DNA of 21,399 nt from Gammaproteobacteria bacterium (GTDB lineage Bacteria > Pseudomonadota > Gammaproteobacteria > SZUA-152): NCBI GenBank assembly GCA_030613605.1, contig JAUWLO010000009.1, forward strand, positions 1 to 21,399. Direction: 5' to 3'. Of the stretch, positions 1 through 9,261 are shown one piece after another. The notes beneath the pieces were generated by a model. It was given only the letters and a program-made list of their open reading frames with translations. It was not told the origin of the DNA and did not search any database. Each line of letters begins with the position of its first letter. Position 1 is the first letter of the stretch. Made by a program: the position numbers and the translations under genes.

Positions 1-1022
1 GTTCGCTGGCCAGAGAAAAGCAGCTATATGAAGCCTTACTGGTCACGTTGTCAGCACATTGCTCACAACTTCAACAGATTGCTATATCGCTTGCCCAGCT
101 GGATGTACTGGTTAGTTTCGCTATATGTGCCGAACAGTTTAACTGGTCAAAACCCGATCTGACCAACGAGAATCTATTGCAAATTAATGCGGGACGGCAT
201 CCGGTTGTTGAGCAAGTCCAATCAGACCCCTTTATTGCCAACGATGTCTTTTTTGATACCGACAAACGGGTACTAATGATTACCGGCCCCAACATGGGTG
301 GTAAATCTACTTACATGCGACAAACTGCGCTGATTACCCTGCTCGCCCATGTGGGCAGTTTTGTACCGGCGAAAAAAACGACAATAGGTCCCATTGATCG
401 CATCTTTACTCGCATCGGTGCTTCCGATGATCTGGCCGGTGGCCGTTCTACCTTTATGGTCGAGATGACCGAAACGGCCAACATATTGCACAATGCCACC
501 GAACACAGTTTGGTGCTTATGGATGAGGTTGGTCGTGGTACGTCCACCTTCGATGGTTTGTCACTGGCATGGGCCTGTGCCGAACAGCTGGCCTGCGAGG
601 TTAAGGCCTTCACTTTATTTGCCACCCATTATTTTGAACTCACCACTCTGCCGGAAACGTTGACTAACGTAGCCAATGTTCACCTTGATGCGGTGGAACA
701 TGGTGATGGGATTGTTTTTATGCACGCCGTAAAAGAAGGCCCGGCTAACCAGAGTTATGGCTTACAGGTCGCGGCACTGGCCGGCGTACCATCAGTGGTG
801 ATAAAACGCGCGCAACTTCGCCTGGTTCAGTTAGAAAAGCAGAGCGCCAATACAAAAACTGGAGAAACTATCGAACAGTTTTCATTGTTTGATTCACCGT
901 CGCCAGAAACAGATAAAGGTCATCCTGCTCTTGATGCCTTAAACGAAATTAATCCCGATGACCTCACACCGCGCGAAGCTCTCGAGTTACTCTACCGACT
1001 TAACAAACTTACAAAAGACTGA
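1..1022 (+). CDS. mutS: DNA mismatch repair protein MutS, 3' part (5' end outside window)
   Basis: MutS binds mispaired bases and, as an ATP-driven clamp, recruits MutL to start mismatch repair. The frame is open from base 3, upstream of the first start-like codon, so this is the C-terminal part of a longer gene; the mismatch-recognition and connector domains are off the left edge. The visible part covers the end of the lever/clamp region (ALAQLDVL-like segment) and the whole ATPase domain: Walker A GPNMGGKST, the DLAGGRSTFMVEM segment, Walker B LVLMDEVGRGTSTFDG and the ATHYFELT motif, followed by the helix-turn-helix region and a C-terminal tail ending in a Leu-rich DALNEINPDDLTPREALELLYRL-type segment typical of proteobacterial MutS. 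fdxA follows after 18 bases, an arrangement also known from Pseudomonas. No defects are seen in the ATPase motifs. Confidence 0.97.
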   Translation, partial: SLAREKQLYEALLVTLSAHCSQLQQIAISLAQLDVLVSFAICAEQFNWSKPDLTNENLLQINAGRHPVVEQVQSDPFIANDVFFDTDKRVLMITGPNMGGKSTYMRQTALITLLAHVGSFVPAKKTTIGPIDRIFTRIGASDDLAGGRSTFMVEMTETANILHNATEHSLVLMDEVGRGTSTFDGLSLAWACAEQLACEVKAFTLFATHYFELTTLPETLTNVANVHLDAVEHGDGIVFMHAVKEGPANQSYGLQVAALAGVPSVVIKRAQLRLVQLEKQSANTKTGETIEQFSLFDSPSPETDKGHPALDALNEINPDDLTPREALELLYRLNKLTKD

Positions 1023-1040
1023 CTTAGGAAACCAAAACAC

Positions 1041-1364
1041 ATGACTTACGTTGTTACGGAAAACTGCATCAAGTGTAAATACACCGACTGTGTCGAGGTT
1101 TGCCCGGTAGATTGTTTTCACGAAGGGCCGAACTTTTTGGTGATTGATCCTGAAGAGTGTATCGACTGCACTCTTTGCGAACCCGAATGCCCCATCAATG
1201 CAATATTTTCTGAAGATGATCTTCCTGCCGATCAGGAGAATTTCATCGCTTTGAATGCAGAGCTATCTGAAAATTGGCCGGTGATAACCGAAATGAAAGA
1301 CGCACCCGCTGATGCCAAGGAATGGGAAAACGTACCAGACAAACTCAAGCACCTGGAACGTTAA
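1041..1364 (+). CDS. fdxA: 7Fe-8S ferredoxin FdxA
   Basis: Small cytoplasmic electron carrier of 107 residues with one [3Fe-4S] and one [4Fe-4S] cluster. Nine cysteines lie in the N-terminal half: C9, C12, C17, C21, C25, C40, C43, C46 and C50. By comparison with Azotobacter ferredoxin I, C9, C17 and C50 should hold the 3Fe cluster, and C21, C40, C43 and C46 the 4Fe cluster. The acidic C-terminal half (about residues 55-107) is the usual FdxA extension. The ATG is preceded by a weak taggaaa ribosome binding site. It sits 18 bases behind mutS and 26 bases before the nuclease gene, so co-transcription is likely, although no functional link with repair follows from this. The redox partner is unknown. 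Confidence 0.95.
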   Translation: MTYVVTENCIKCKYTDCVEVCPVDCFHEGPNFLVIDPEECIDCTLCEPECPINAIFSEDDLPADQENFIALNAELSENWPVITEMKDAPADAKEWENVPDKLKHLER

Positions 1365-1390
1365 TTTTTCAACCAGACTCCGGGTAGATC

Positions 1391-4300
1391 ATGAAGAGTG
1401 AAGAGAAAAAAATACCAACCGACAACGCGTCAGAAATAAAACGTGCCCCTCCTTCCAGAAATAACAGTCCCTTGCACATACTTGCCTATGGACAAGATTG
1501 TCTTGCAGAACTTGCTGTGCACATTATCGAAACCCATAAAGATGACTTACCTAATCTGACCGCTGTCACGGTATTACTATCTTCTCCGCAAGCATCTTTA
1601 CAACTTCGAAAACTTTTACTCAATAATGCACAAGCACTCGGATTTTCGGCATTACTTGGCCCGGAAATAGACACTCTGCCCAACTGGGTCTCGCGACTGT
1701 CATACAGCGAGCTCCCCGTTCTAACAGAACACCAACGCGAATTAATGCTGGTGGAAGCCCTGGAGAATCATTCTTATCTTTACGGAAAAGCTAGCCCGTG
1801 GACATTCGCCGACAGTTTGCTGGAATTATTTGATGAACTAAACGAACGTCAAATCCGCTTACCTGAAAAGTTTGAAGATTTTTTGCAGCAATTAGGTGAT
1901 GCCTATGAGGAGAATAATGACTTAAGTTATAAATCTGGCAACACGGGTGCCAACATAAAAGCAGAAGGCCTGACGGGTGAAGCACGTCTGGTTCACACGC
2001 TCTGGCAAGCCTGGCGCCAACAAATGCAGGATGAAAACGTTACTGATCGACATGCTAATTACTTACACAAACTAACAAACAGCCAGCAACACACTAACTC
2101 AAACCAAACATTTCATTTGGCAGGATTTAGCCACTTTTCTCCTGCCGAAACCGCCTGGCTTAAATCATCTATAGCTCACGGCAGAACATCTTTATGGTTA
2201 CAGGGATCAACACCACCTAACGATACAATAGACTATCACCCCGACTGTGCCATACGACAACTTCTCACATCCCTTTCTGAAACAACCAACGAAACAGCTG
2301 ATATCCCGGCGGCTATTGATGATTACAGTTCTTTTCTTAACAGCGTGTACAGCACTACTGACATTGTTTTACAAAAACGCGCAAAAGATTTCTCGAAAGA
2401 ATTTCCATCCAGCCCGGTTACATCACGACTCTCTTTGTTTGAAGCAAAAAGTGCCGAGCAAGAAGCATTGGCCATTGATTTGCAAACACGTCTTTGGTGG
2501 TTAGAGGGAAAACACAAAATCGGTATTGTTACTGAAAACCGTCGCCTCGCGCGCCGAGTTCGCGCCTTACTGGAACGCGCAGGCATTGAATTACAGGATG
2601 CGGCCGGATGGGCTTTATCAACAACCAGCGCGGCAGCCACACTGGAACGCTGGCTTGAAACAGTTGAAGAAGACTTTGCCTATCAGCCGCTGCTGGATTT
2701 ATTGAAGTCACCTTTTTTCCAGCCAAAAAGTCTTTTTACCGATAAAAATGTTGATCAGGATCGTGAAAATTTACTGACAACTGTTTATCGCTTTGAAAAA
2801 AGTGTCATCCTGAAAGAAAACATCAGCAGTAATCTGCAGCGCTATCGCCAGCACACCCAGTATCGGCAGAGCCGCTTGTCGTCTGATCTGGCTACTGAAT
2901 ACAACGAGATCTATCCCTTGTTAGACGTTATCGCTGAGGCAGCCAGACCACTACAGCCATTTCTGAGTAAAACTCCCCCTGCTAATTCACCATCGGGTAG
3001 CAACCGCTTTTCACCCAAAAAATTATTTGACGCCCTAAACGAAAGTCTGGTGACGCTCGGCCTGGCAGATTCATTTTCAAAAGACGATGCAGGCCGAGAC
3101 ATACTGAGCGAGTTACAACAAATGCAGGCTGCCGCATCAAGCAGCACTCTGAAGATGAACTGGCCAGAATTTCGCAATTGGCTGGGCCGCACCCTGGAAT
3201 GTTTTAATTTTCAGCCAAACACACACAGCAATCACGTTCAATTAATGAGTTTGTCACAAAGTTCGCTGTGTCAGTTTGACGCTCTCATCATCGCCGGCGC
3301 AGAAATAGAATATTTACCAGGAAAACCTAACCAGTCACCTTTCTTTAATGATGGGGTACGGCAGGCGCTTGGACTTGCTAGCCAGACCGAACAACTATCG
3401 CAGCGTTATTATCAATTCCGTCGTTTACTGGAATCATCGCCTGATATTGTAATAAGCCGCTGCACTGAACAAAACGGTGAAGATGTTGTGTGCTCACCCT
3501 GGCTGGAGCGAATACAGTCGTTTCACAAAATCGCATACGGCAATGATCTTATTAATAAAACGTTGACTGAACTTGTCGCCAAACCGGAAACCATCGTTAC
3601 CAGCAAAACAGCGCCTTTACCTCAGGCTATTTCTGCTAACCCGGCCGTACAAATTGATTCCAGCCTTACTCCGAATAAGATTTCAGCAAGCGGTTATCAA
3701 CAATTAATGGATTGCCCATATCAGTTTTTTGCTGCGCGCTGCCTTGGCCTGGAACCGCCCGAAGCCATACGCGAAATGCTGGAAAAATCTGATTACGGTG
3801 AACGCGTACATTTATGCTTACATGCATTTCACTCAGACGTACAAGGTCTACCAGGCCCATTTTCACAACCACTAAACGATGACAATCGTGAAGATGCTAT
3901 CCGTTGCCTATTTTCCATTTCCGAAGCTGTGTTCGCACACGATCTGGAAGATAATTTCCTGCACCGCGGCTGGTTAAAGCGTTGGCAAGAGCTCATAACT
4001 CCGTACATTGACTGGCAAATTAAACGACAATACTCCTGGCGGGTGAAAACAACGGAAACTCATACCGAAGCAAAACTGGCCGGTGCGGATATTACTCTAC
4101 AGGGACGTCTCGATCGGGTTGATGTCAGCACAAGTAGCGACACAGACATTTCAGAAATAAGTATTATCGATTACAAAACGGGCAGCGTGGCTAGCGAAGA
4201 AGATGTATTGCAAGGTGAATCTATCCAGTTACCTTTTTATGCCCTGCTCGCCAAACAGGCTCTGCAACAATCTGCTTCACGCGTGGAATATGTTTCACTG

Positions 4301-4513
4301 GATAAAAACAGGGTGCAAACAAAAACACCACTTGAAGAAGATACTTTGAATGAACTTAGCCAGCAGGTTGGCAACCGACTGGCTGAACTCATCACCAGCA
4401 TTCAGTCAGGTACTCCGATGATAGCCTGGGGAGATGAAAAGACCTGCAACTGGTGTCAGATGTCGGGAGTGTGTCGTCGTGAATCCTGGCTGGATTCATC
4501 ACTGTCGAAATGA
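1391..4513 (+). CDS. AddB-like nuclease subunit (PD-(D/E)XK family, probable DNA repair protein)
   Basis: 1040-residue protein resembling AddB, and more closely the proteobacterial 'probable DNA repair protein' group that pairs with an AddA-like helicase. The expected role is processing of double-strand DNA ends for RecA loading. The N-terminal inactivated-helicase part (about 1-700) has no recognisable GxxGxGKT P-loop; the equivalent region reads ILAYGQDCLAELA. The C-terminal nuclease (about 760-1035) has C775 in MDCPYQFFAARC, a GERVHLCLHAFH segment, GRLDRVD, and IIDYKTG with D927 and K929. The closing C1019-x2-C1022-x5-C1028 together with C775 matches the four Fe-S ligands of AddB. The start ATG follows fdxA by 26 bases and has only a weak ribosome binding site. 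A terminator-like hairpin follows 46 bases after the stop. The name AddB is by analogy; orthology is not proven here. Confidence 0.85.
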   Translation: MKSEEKKIPTDNASEIKRAPPSRNNSPLHILAYGQDCLAELAVHIIETHKDDLPNLTAVTVLLSSPQASLQLRKLLLNNAQALGFSALLGPEIDTLPNWVSRLSYSELPVLTEHQRELMLVEALENHSYLYGKASPWTFADSLLELFDELNERQIRLPEKFEDFLQQLGDAYEENNDLSYKSGNTGANIKAEGLTGEARLVHTLWQAWRQQMQDENVTDRHANYLHKLTNSQQHTNSNQTFHLAGFSHFSPAETAWLKSSIAHGRTSLWLQGSTPPNDTIDYHPDCAIRQLLTSLSETTNETADIPAAIDDYSSFLNSVYSTTDIVLQKRAKDFSKEFPSSPVTSRLSLFEAKSAEQEALAIDLQTRLWWLEGKHKIGIVTENRRLARRVRALLERAGIELQDAAGWALSTTSAAATLERWLETVEEDFAYQPLLDLLKSPFFQPKSLFTDKNVDQDRENLLTTVYRFEKSVILKENISSNLQRYRQHTQYRQSRLSSDLATEYNEIYPLLDVIAEAARPLQPFLSKTPPANSPSGSNRFSPKKLFDALNESLVTLGLADSFSKDDAGRDILSELQQMQAAASSSTLKMNWPEFRNWLGRTLECFNFQPNTHSNHVQLMSLSQSSLCQFDALIIAGAEIEYLPGKPNQSPFFNDGVRQALGLASQTEQLSQRYYQFRRLLESSPDIVISRCTEQNGEDVVCSPWLERIQSFHKIAYGNDLINKTLTELVAKPETIVTSKTAPLPQAISANPAVQIDSSLTPNKISASGYQQLMDCPYQFFAARCLGLEPPEAIREMLEKSDYGERVHLCLHAFHSDVQGLPGPFSQPLNDDNREDAIRCLFSISEAVFAHDLEDNFLHRGWLKRWQELITPYIDWQIKRQYSWRVKTTETHTEAKLAGADITLQGRLDRVDVSTSSDTDISEISIIDYKTGSVASEEDVLQGESIQLPFYALLAKQALQQSASRVEYVSLDKNRVQTKTPLEEDTLNELSQQVGNRLAELITSIQSGTPMIAWGDEKTCNWCQMSGVCRRESWLDSSLSK

Positions 4514-4559
4514 AGCGGAACCCAAAAAAGAACCTGAAAGTAACAGGCCCTAAACGAGT

Positions 4560-4590
4560 GAAGGCGACCCGTCCCGTGGTCGCCTTCTTT
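4560..4590 (+). terminator. Terminator-like hairpin after the AddB-like gene
   Basis: Perfect 10-bp stem gaaggcgacc / ggtcgccttc (4560-4569 and 4578-4587) with an 8-base loop, followed by a short T-run (cttt). It lies 46 bases after the stop codon of the nuclease gene. The T-tract is short, so termination may be partial. If active, it would separate the AddB-like from the AddA-like gene transcriptionally. Confidence 0.6.
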
Positions 4591-4719
4591 ACCTCCATAT
4601 CAGTCAATCCTGACCGCATCATTCCATTGACCTAAAATCCTGAGATCGTCCATGAGATCTTCCGTGAACTGTTCTGTACGACATAACCTGAGTTGTGTAA
4701 TACAAAGTCAAATCTGGAA

Positions 4720-4800
4720 CCTGAATTGATAATACCATAGCAATTCTATCTGGCAAGTACGCTAAAGTGTTATTTTAAATACAGTTTATGGTATTTCAGG
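4720..4800. repeat. Imperfect inverted repeat in the AT-rich spacer
   Basis: The arms are cctgaa-ttgat-aataccata (4720-4739) and tatggtatttcagg (4787-4800). The second arm is the reverse complement of the first once the bases between cctgaa and ataccata are looped out. The enclosed DNA is AT-rich and holds no ORF. It could be the remnant of a small non-autonomous element, a DNA-binding site or chance; the sequence alone does not decide. Confidence 0.4.
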
Positions 4801-4995
4801 ACATTAAAAAACTGGCTTTTTCCACTATAAACAACGCTATACAGGGCAAACTGATATAAAAATCACCATTATATATATAAAAGGACTACAAGATTTTCAG
4901 AATAATCCTACAAGGTATTTTCGATTCAAACCGCCCAGAAAAGATCAAACACTCAATATCCCCCTAAACCGCCGTTGCTGGTAAAGTACACAGCC

Positions 4996-7900
4996 ATGCC
5001 TGAAACGACCTCTCCTGATACCAGCAAACCTGAGAAACTACCTGCTACCAATCCCCATAACAGCGCTACTGTTAGTGCGTCAGCAGGCACAGGTAAAACC
5101 TGGCTCCTGGTTACTCGCTTAATACGACTTTTACTAATCGGGGCAAGGCCCGACGGCATACTGGCAGTCACCTTTACCCGCAAGGCCGCAGCAGAAATGC
5201 AAACACGCCTTAACGCCCGCCTGCTCGATATGGCCCAGTGCTCAAAACAGGAACTGATCCAACGGCTATCCGAAATGGATGTAGTTGCTAATGAAGACTC
5301 ACTTCAACGGGCTCGCGCACTATACGAAACTCTGCTCAGCAATCCCCATAATATCCGAACAACCACCTTTCATTCTTTTTGCCAGGATATTCTCCGCCGT
5401 TTCCCGCTGGAAGCAGATATTGCACCGGGTTTTGAACTACTCGAAACCAGCGCGGACGAAAGAAAAATTGCCTGGAATGCTTTATGTGCAGACGCCAGCA
5501 ACCAGCCCGATGGCAACATTGCGCAAGCGATGGAGACCCTTCTGGATACCTGCGGAGGCCTGGCGAACACGATCACTGCACTGAACAGTTTTCTGGATCA
5601 CCGTAGTGACTGGTGGGCATTTACTAAACAAGAGTCTGGGCAAGAGACTGAAAAACGGACAGAAAAACAAACGCAAGGAAAAGGCGATCCGCTACGATTT
5701 GCCACAGAAACACTTTCTTCCCAGCTTAACGTTTCATTAAGCGATGAACCCGAACAGGATTTATTTACATCATCAATACTCGATACGTTGGCTGAATTTG
5801 TTTACCTGCTCCAAAAACACCCCGGTAAAAAAAATGCCCAATACCTGGAAGCACTAACACTTGCTCGAGACTCTGCAAACAATGCTCCCGATCGTTTCAC
5901 AGCACTCATCAAAGCGTTCCTTACCCAAAAAGGCGAACCACTTAAACGTAAAGAAAGTAAGGCCCAGGCGAAATCCATGGGAGAAACTGGACAGTTACGT
6001 TTTCTCGAGATACATGATCAGGTTTGTTTAGCCATAGATGAAACACAAAAAATAATTCGTGCCCAAAAAGCCTTACGCCGCAATCTGGCATGGTACGGTG
6101 CGGGCATTCGCCTTCTGGAACACTTCCAGCAACTAAAAACTGAACAACGGCTGCTTGATTTTTCTGACCTGGAATGGCGCGCCTATTTATTATTAAACCA
6201 TGGCGATAATGTCCACTGGATTCAGTACAAGCTTGATCAACGCATCGATCACCTGCTCATCGATGAATTTCAGGATACCAACCCAACGCAGTGGCGATTA
6301 ATATTACCTTTACTACAGGAACTGGCTGCCGGTGAAGATGAGCGGGGTCGCAGCGTTTTTCTGGTGGGCGATAATAAACAATCCATTTATCGTTTTCGTC
6401 GCGCCGACCCTGAATTGTTTAACACCGCACAATCCTGGTTAAAAACAAACTTACATGCTGTATCACAACCCCTGGATGTATCCTGGCGATCTGCCGATGC
6501 CATCATGACTTTTGTCAATGGTATTTTTGGCGATGGGCCATTGCGCCAGCAACTGTCGCAATTCTCAACACATACAACTCATCACCCTGATCTGTGGGGA
6601 CGAGTGGAGCTTCTACCTCTCATTGAGCACGATACCGAACAGAAAAATGAAACGGAAGATGAGGATGGTAATGAAAACACATCATCTGAATTACGGAACC
6701 CACTGAAAAACCCTCGAATAATCGAACTGGACCAGCGCTACCTGGAAGAAGGTCGCCTGATTGCAAAACAGATTCAGGACATGGTTGAAAAACAAACATT
6801 TATTGGCGAGACAAAATCTGCTCGTCCGATACGTTTCAGCGACATCATTATTTTGGTACGCAACCGTACCCATACTGCCGATTATGAACAGGCCTTGCGT
6901 GAAATCAGCATCCCCTATGTGGGCGCAAATCGTGGCACATTACTGGATAGCCAGGAAGCACGTGATCTTGTCAATTTACTGGAACTGCTAATCGCCCCTT
7001 TTAACAATTTAGCATTGGCCAGCTTATTACGCTCTCCCATATTCAACTGTAGTCATGAAGACTTGATCAAGCTGGCCAGTGAAAAAGAGAGTAACTGGAT
7101 GCAGCGATTATCTACGCTGACATCAACGGGAAACACCGACGAAACATCTAATAGCGCGTTAACTCGAGCGTATACTTTACTGACAAAATGGCAGGAGCTG
7201 GCAGGAAAAATTCCGGTTCACGACCTGCTCGACCATGTTTATTGTGAAGGTGATGTGATGAATCGTTATCACTCGGCCTATCCACCACATCTACAGCATC
7301 GCGTCGCCGCTAACCTGACACGTTTTATCGAGCTTGCACTGGAAGTCGATAGTGGGCGCTATCCGACTATTGGTCGTTTTGTCGCGCGACTAAAATTACT
7401 TCGACAACAGGAGCAGGATGCGCCGGATGAAGGCACCTCTATACAGTCCGATTCACGCGTCAGAATTATGACCATTCACGCATCAAAGGGGCTGGAAGCG
7501 CCTGTTATATTTATAGCTGATGCTACTAATTCCGGGCATGACAAAAATGCTAACCAGGCAATTGTGGACTGGCCTACTCAATCTGATCGGCCAGAATGCT
7601 TTTTGTTAGCCGGGAAAAAAGAAACCCAGGATAGTTTCACAACATCGATTCTTGATCGGAACGCACAAGCTGAAGCCCGTGAAGATGCCAACCTGCTGTA
7701 TGTTGCTGTAACTCGCGCCAAACAGTTACTCTTTATTTCTGGATGTCGCCCCAAAAAAGGCAACAATCTGGGATGGTACGGATTAATCATGGACCAGCAC
7801 CCTGAAACCAGCGCAGACAATTCAATCATTTTTGAATCGGGCAACTACCCGAAATCAGGCCTGGGGGCATCAACAACAGAAATTTCGTCAATTGACATTA

Positions 7901-8550
7901 ACCCTCTGCTTAACAAAACTCTCCCCAGACAACCCCGTGAAATTATAATCGCGCCCAGCTATCAAACAGAATCTGTCAAACAACCATCAATCGATAAACA
8001 GCAGAAAGAATCAGAGTTTTCACAGGATGACGCTCAAACACGTGGTGTTTTTATTCATCGTTGCTTGCAGATATTGTGTGAACAAGAAAACAAGGGAAAA
8101 AATTCTGAAATACTGCTAAAACGTGTTTGCAGTGAGCTTGGAATAAACAACCGAGGAAAAACTGATGAGCCACACTTAAACAATGAATTAACAGAGTGGC
8201 TTAATGAATCGCAAACCGTTTTTAGTCACCCGGAATTTGCGCACCTTTTTGATGCTACCCAGTATTTAAGTGCCTATAACGAGGCACCCGTTCAATACAG
8301 GCAGGGAAAAGGAACAAATGGTGCGATGGTTTATGGAATTGTAGACCGCATCATCGTCACTGAAAACGAAGTGTTTGTTATCGACTATAAAACTCATCGC
8401 CTGACAGCATCTGATCAAACAAGTGAACTTATAGAACATTATAGCCCGCAAATAGATCTGTATTGCCAGGGAGCAAGCCTGCTATGGCCAGACAAAAATG
8501 TACGTGGTTTTTTGCTATTAACCCACAATCTACAGCTGTTAACAGTTTAG
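4996..8550 (+). CDS. AddA/RecB-like UvrD-family helicase-nuclease
   Basis: 1184-residue superfamily 1A helicase with a C-terminal RecB-type nuclease, the expected motor subunit of an AddAB-like end-resection complex with the gene upstream. Helicase motifs: Walker A SASAGTGKT with K34 and T35; motif Ia AVTFTRKAAAEM; motif II LLIDEFQDTNPTQW (D423, E424); motif III VGDNKQSIYRFRRADPELF; motif V RIMTIHASKGLEAPVIF; motif VI LLYVAVTRAKQLLF. The nuclease at about 1020-1184 shows RGVFIHRCL, IVDRI with D1117 and VIDYKTH with D1130 and K1132, so both nuclease domains of the pair look active. I chose the ATG at 4996 over an in-frame TTG at 4975, because homology only starts near the P-loop and the TTG has no ribosome binding site; the ATG's own site is also weak. 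Length is close to AddA proteins. The gene ends 44 bases from a convergent gene. Confidence 0.88.
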   Translation: MPETTSPDTSKPEKLPATNPHNSATVSASAGTGKTWLLVTRLIRLLLIGARPDGILAVTFTRKAAAEMQTRLNARLLDMAQCSKQELIQRLSEMDVVANEDSLQRARALYETLLSNPHNIRTTTFHSFCQDILRRFPLEADIAPGFELLETSADERKIAWNALCADASNQPDGNIAQAMETLLDTCGGLANTITALNSFLDHRSDWWAFTKQESGQETEKRTEKQTQGKGDPLRFATETLSSQLNVSLSDEPEQDLFTSSILDTLAEFVYLLQKHPGKKNAQYLEALTLARDSANNAPDRFTALIKAFLTQKGEPLKRKESKAQAKSMGETGQLRFLEIHDQVCLAIDETQKIIRAQKALRRNLAWYGAGIRLLEHFQQLKTEQRLLDFSDLEWRAYLLLNHGDNVHWIQYKLDQRIDHLLIDEFQDTNPTQWRLILPLLQELAAGEDERGRSVFLVGDNKQSIYRFRRADPELFNTAQSWLKTNLHAVSQPLDVSWRSADAIMTFVNGIFGDGPLRQQLSQFSTHTTHHPDLWGRVELLPLIEHDTEQKNETEDEDGNENTSSELRNPLKNPRIIELDQRYLEEGRLIAKQIQDMVEKQTFIGETKSARPIRFSDIIILVRNRTHTADYEQALREISIPYVGANRGTLLDSQEARDLVNLLELLIAPFNNLALASLLRSPIFNCSHEDLIKLASEKESNWMQRLSTLTSTGNTDETSNSALTRAYTLLTKWQELAGKIPVHDLLDHVYCEGDVMNRYHSAYPPHLQHRVAANLTRFIELALEVDSGRYPTIGRFVARLKLLRQQEQDAPDEGTSIQSDSRVRIMTIHASKGLEAPVIFIADATNSGHDKNANQAIVDWPTQSDRPECFLLAGKKETQDSFTTSILDRNAQAEAREDANLLYVAVTRAKQLLFISGCRPKKGNNLGWYGLIMDQHPETSADNSIIFESGNYPKSGLGASTTEISSIDINPLLNKTLPRQPREIIIAPSYQTESVKQPSIDKQQKESEFSQDDAQTRGVFIHRCLQILCEQENKGKNSEILLKRVCSELGINNRGKTDEPHLNNELTEWLNESQTVFSHPEFAHLFDATQYLSAYNEAPVQYRQGKGTNGAMVYGIVDRIIVTENEVFVIDYKTHRLTASDQTSELIEHYSPQIDLYCQGASLLWPDKNVRGFLLLTHNLQLLTV

Positions 8551-8594
8551 ACCTGACTGCTAGACTAACAACATTCCTGGTTTTTTAAACCCAG

Positions 8595-9260
8595 CTAAAG
8601 TGCCAGTAACGATTCCAGTCGCTCAAGATCGTTGACCACTTTCCATTCCCCGCCACCTTCTTCAACACGTTGTTTCCAGCCAGCCACACGATCAAGGTAT
8701 CTACGAGGATCGATATTATCTGCCCGCAATTTCGTGACATTCAAGGCAATAACCTTGTAGCCACTCAGAGGCAATGCAATGCCCTCTCTGACATAACCTT
8801 CACGGAGCTCTTCCTTTAGGTCAGAAAACACCAGAATAATTTTATGTCCCGCGCCCGTTTCATTCAGGTACTCAATTGCCTGTAAAATACCGCCAGTGAT
8901 GTCGGTATGTGAACTACCTTTGACACTCTTCAGGAATTTACTAATGTTTGCCTGGAAAACACGCTTCTGCTCATTGCTGGCACTGGGTCGGTCATCAAAA
9001 GTAACCTTGGTGATGATATCCTTTTCACTAAAGCTACCCGTATCTATCCTTGCCACCGCAAAAGAATCACCTGGCTTCAGGTCTGATAACGTAAAATTTA
9101 TCACTCGCTGCGCCTGATCAAGCTCTTCTGTATAAGTGCCCGATGTATCCATCAACATATAAACGCCGCGAGTGGGGGGAACAGATTTTTCTGACGAACA
9201 ACCTGTAAAAACAACCACTACCAGCAACAAAAATAAAATAAAATTGGTGTGCTTTTCCAT
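8595..9260 (-). CDS. VWA-domain lipoprotein, function unknown
   Basis: 221 residues. The N-terminus has a hydrophobic signal segment (residues 7-18) ending in the lipobox-like FTGC, predicting lipidation at C21. S22 at position +2 argues for outer-membrane rather than inner-membrane retention if E. coli sorting rules apply. The rest resembles a von Willebrand factor A fold with a metal-ion site: D38-x-S40-x-T42 (GVYMLMDTSGT), T119 in SHTDITGG and D147 in LVFSDLKEE. The third position of the first motif is Thr instead of the common Ser. VWA domains mediate metal-dependent protein binding or chaperone-like assembly. The start ATG lies one base after the TAA of the upstream membrane-protein gene, so the two are almost certainly translationally coupled and probably partners. 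I do not recognise a named family. Confidence 0.8.
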   Translation of the reverse strand: MEKHTNFILFLLLVVVVFTGCSSEKSVPPTRGVYMLMDTSGTYTEELDQAQRVINFTLSDLKPGDSFAVARIDTGSFSEKDIITKVTFDDRPSASNEQKRVFQANISKFLKSVKGSSHTDITGGILQAIEYLNETGAGHKIILVFSDLKEELREGYVREGIALPLSGYKVIALNVTKLRADNIDPRRYLDRVAGWKQRVEEGGGEWKVVNDLERLESLLAL

Positions 9261-9261
9261 T

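Larger units (their letters stand above)
4514..4995. other. AT-rich intergenic region between the AddB-like and AddA-like genes
   Basis: 482 bases without a supportable gene. Besides the hairpin at 4560-4590 it holds a 9-bp inverted repeat aataccata / tatggtatt at 4731-4739 and 4787-4795 with 47 bases between the arms; flanking cctgaa / ttcagg sequences extend the match with a bulge. It also holds a near-direct repeat ctacaagattttca / ctacaaggtattttc at 4886-4899 and 4908-4922, and an alternating AT run near 4870-4880. A promoter for the downstream gene probably lies here, but I see no convincing -35/-10 pair. The longest candidate mini-ORF (ATG at 4652, 25 codons) has no ribosome binding site. 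Confidence 0.6.

Noticed and set aside
4669..4684. LexA-like box (CTGT-N8-ACAT) upstream of the helicase-nuclease gene
   Set aside because: The right half deviates from ACAG and the centre is not AT-rich; it is also over 300 bases from the start codon, so the match is too weak to call SOS control.
4975..4995. TTG start seven codons upstream of the helicase-nuclease ATG
   Set aside because: No ribosome binding site, rare start codon, and no sign that the extra residues belong to the protein.
8535..8544. Palindrome ctgttaacag
   Set aside because: It lies inside the 3' end of the helicase coding sequence, and a 10-base palindrome of this kind is expected by chance.
8577..8594. Possible hairpin ctgg...ccag in the convergent gap after the helicase-nuclease gene
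   Set aside because: Only four clean base pairs around the T-run; not enough to call a terminator.
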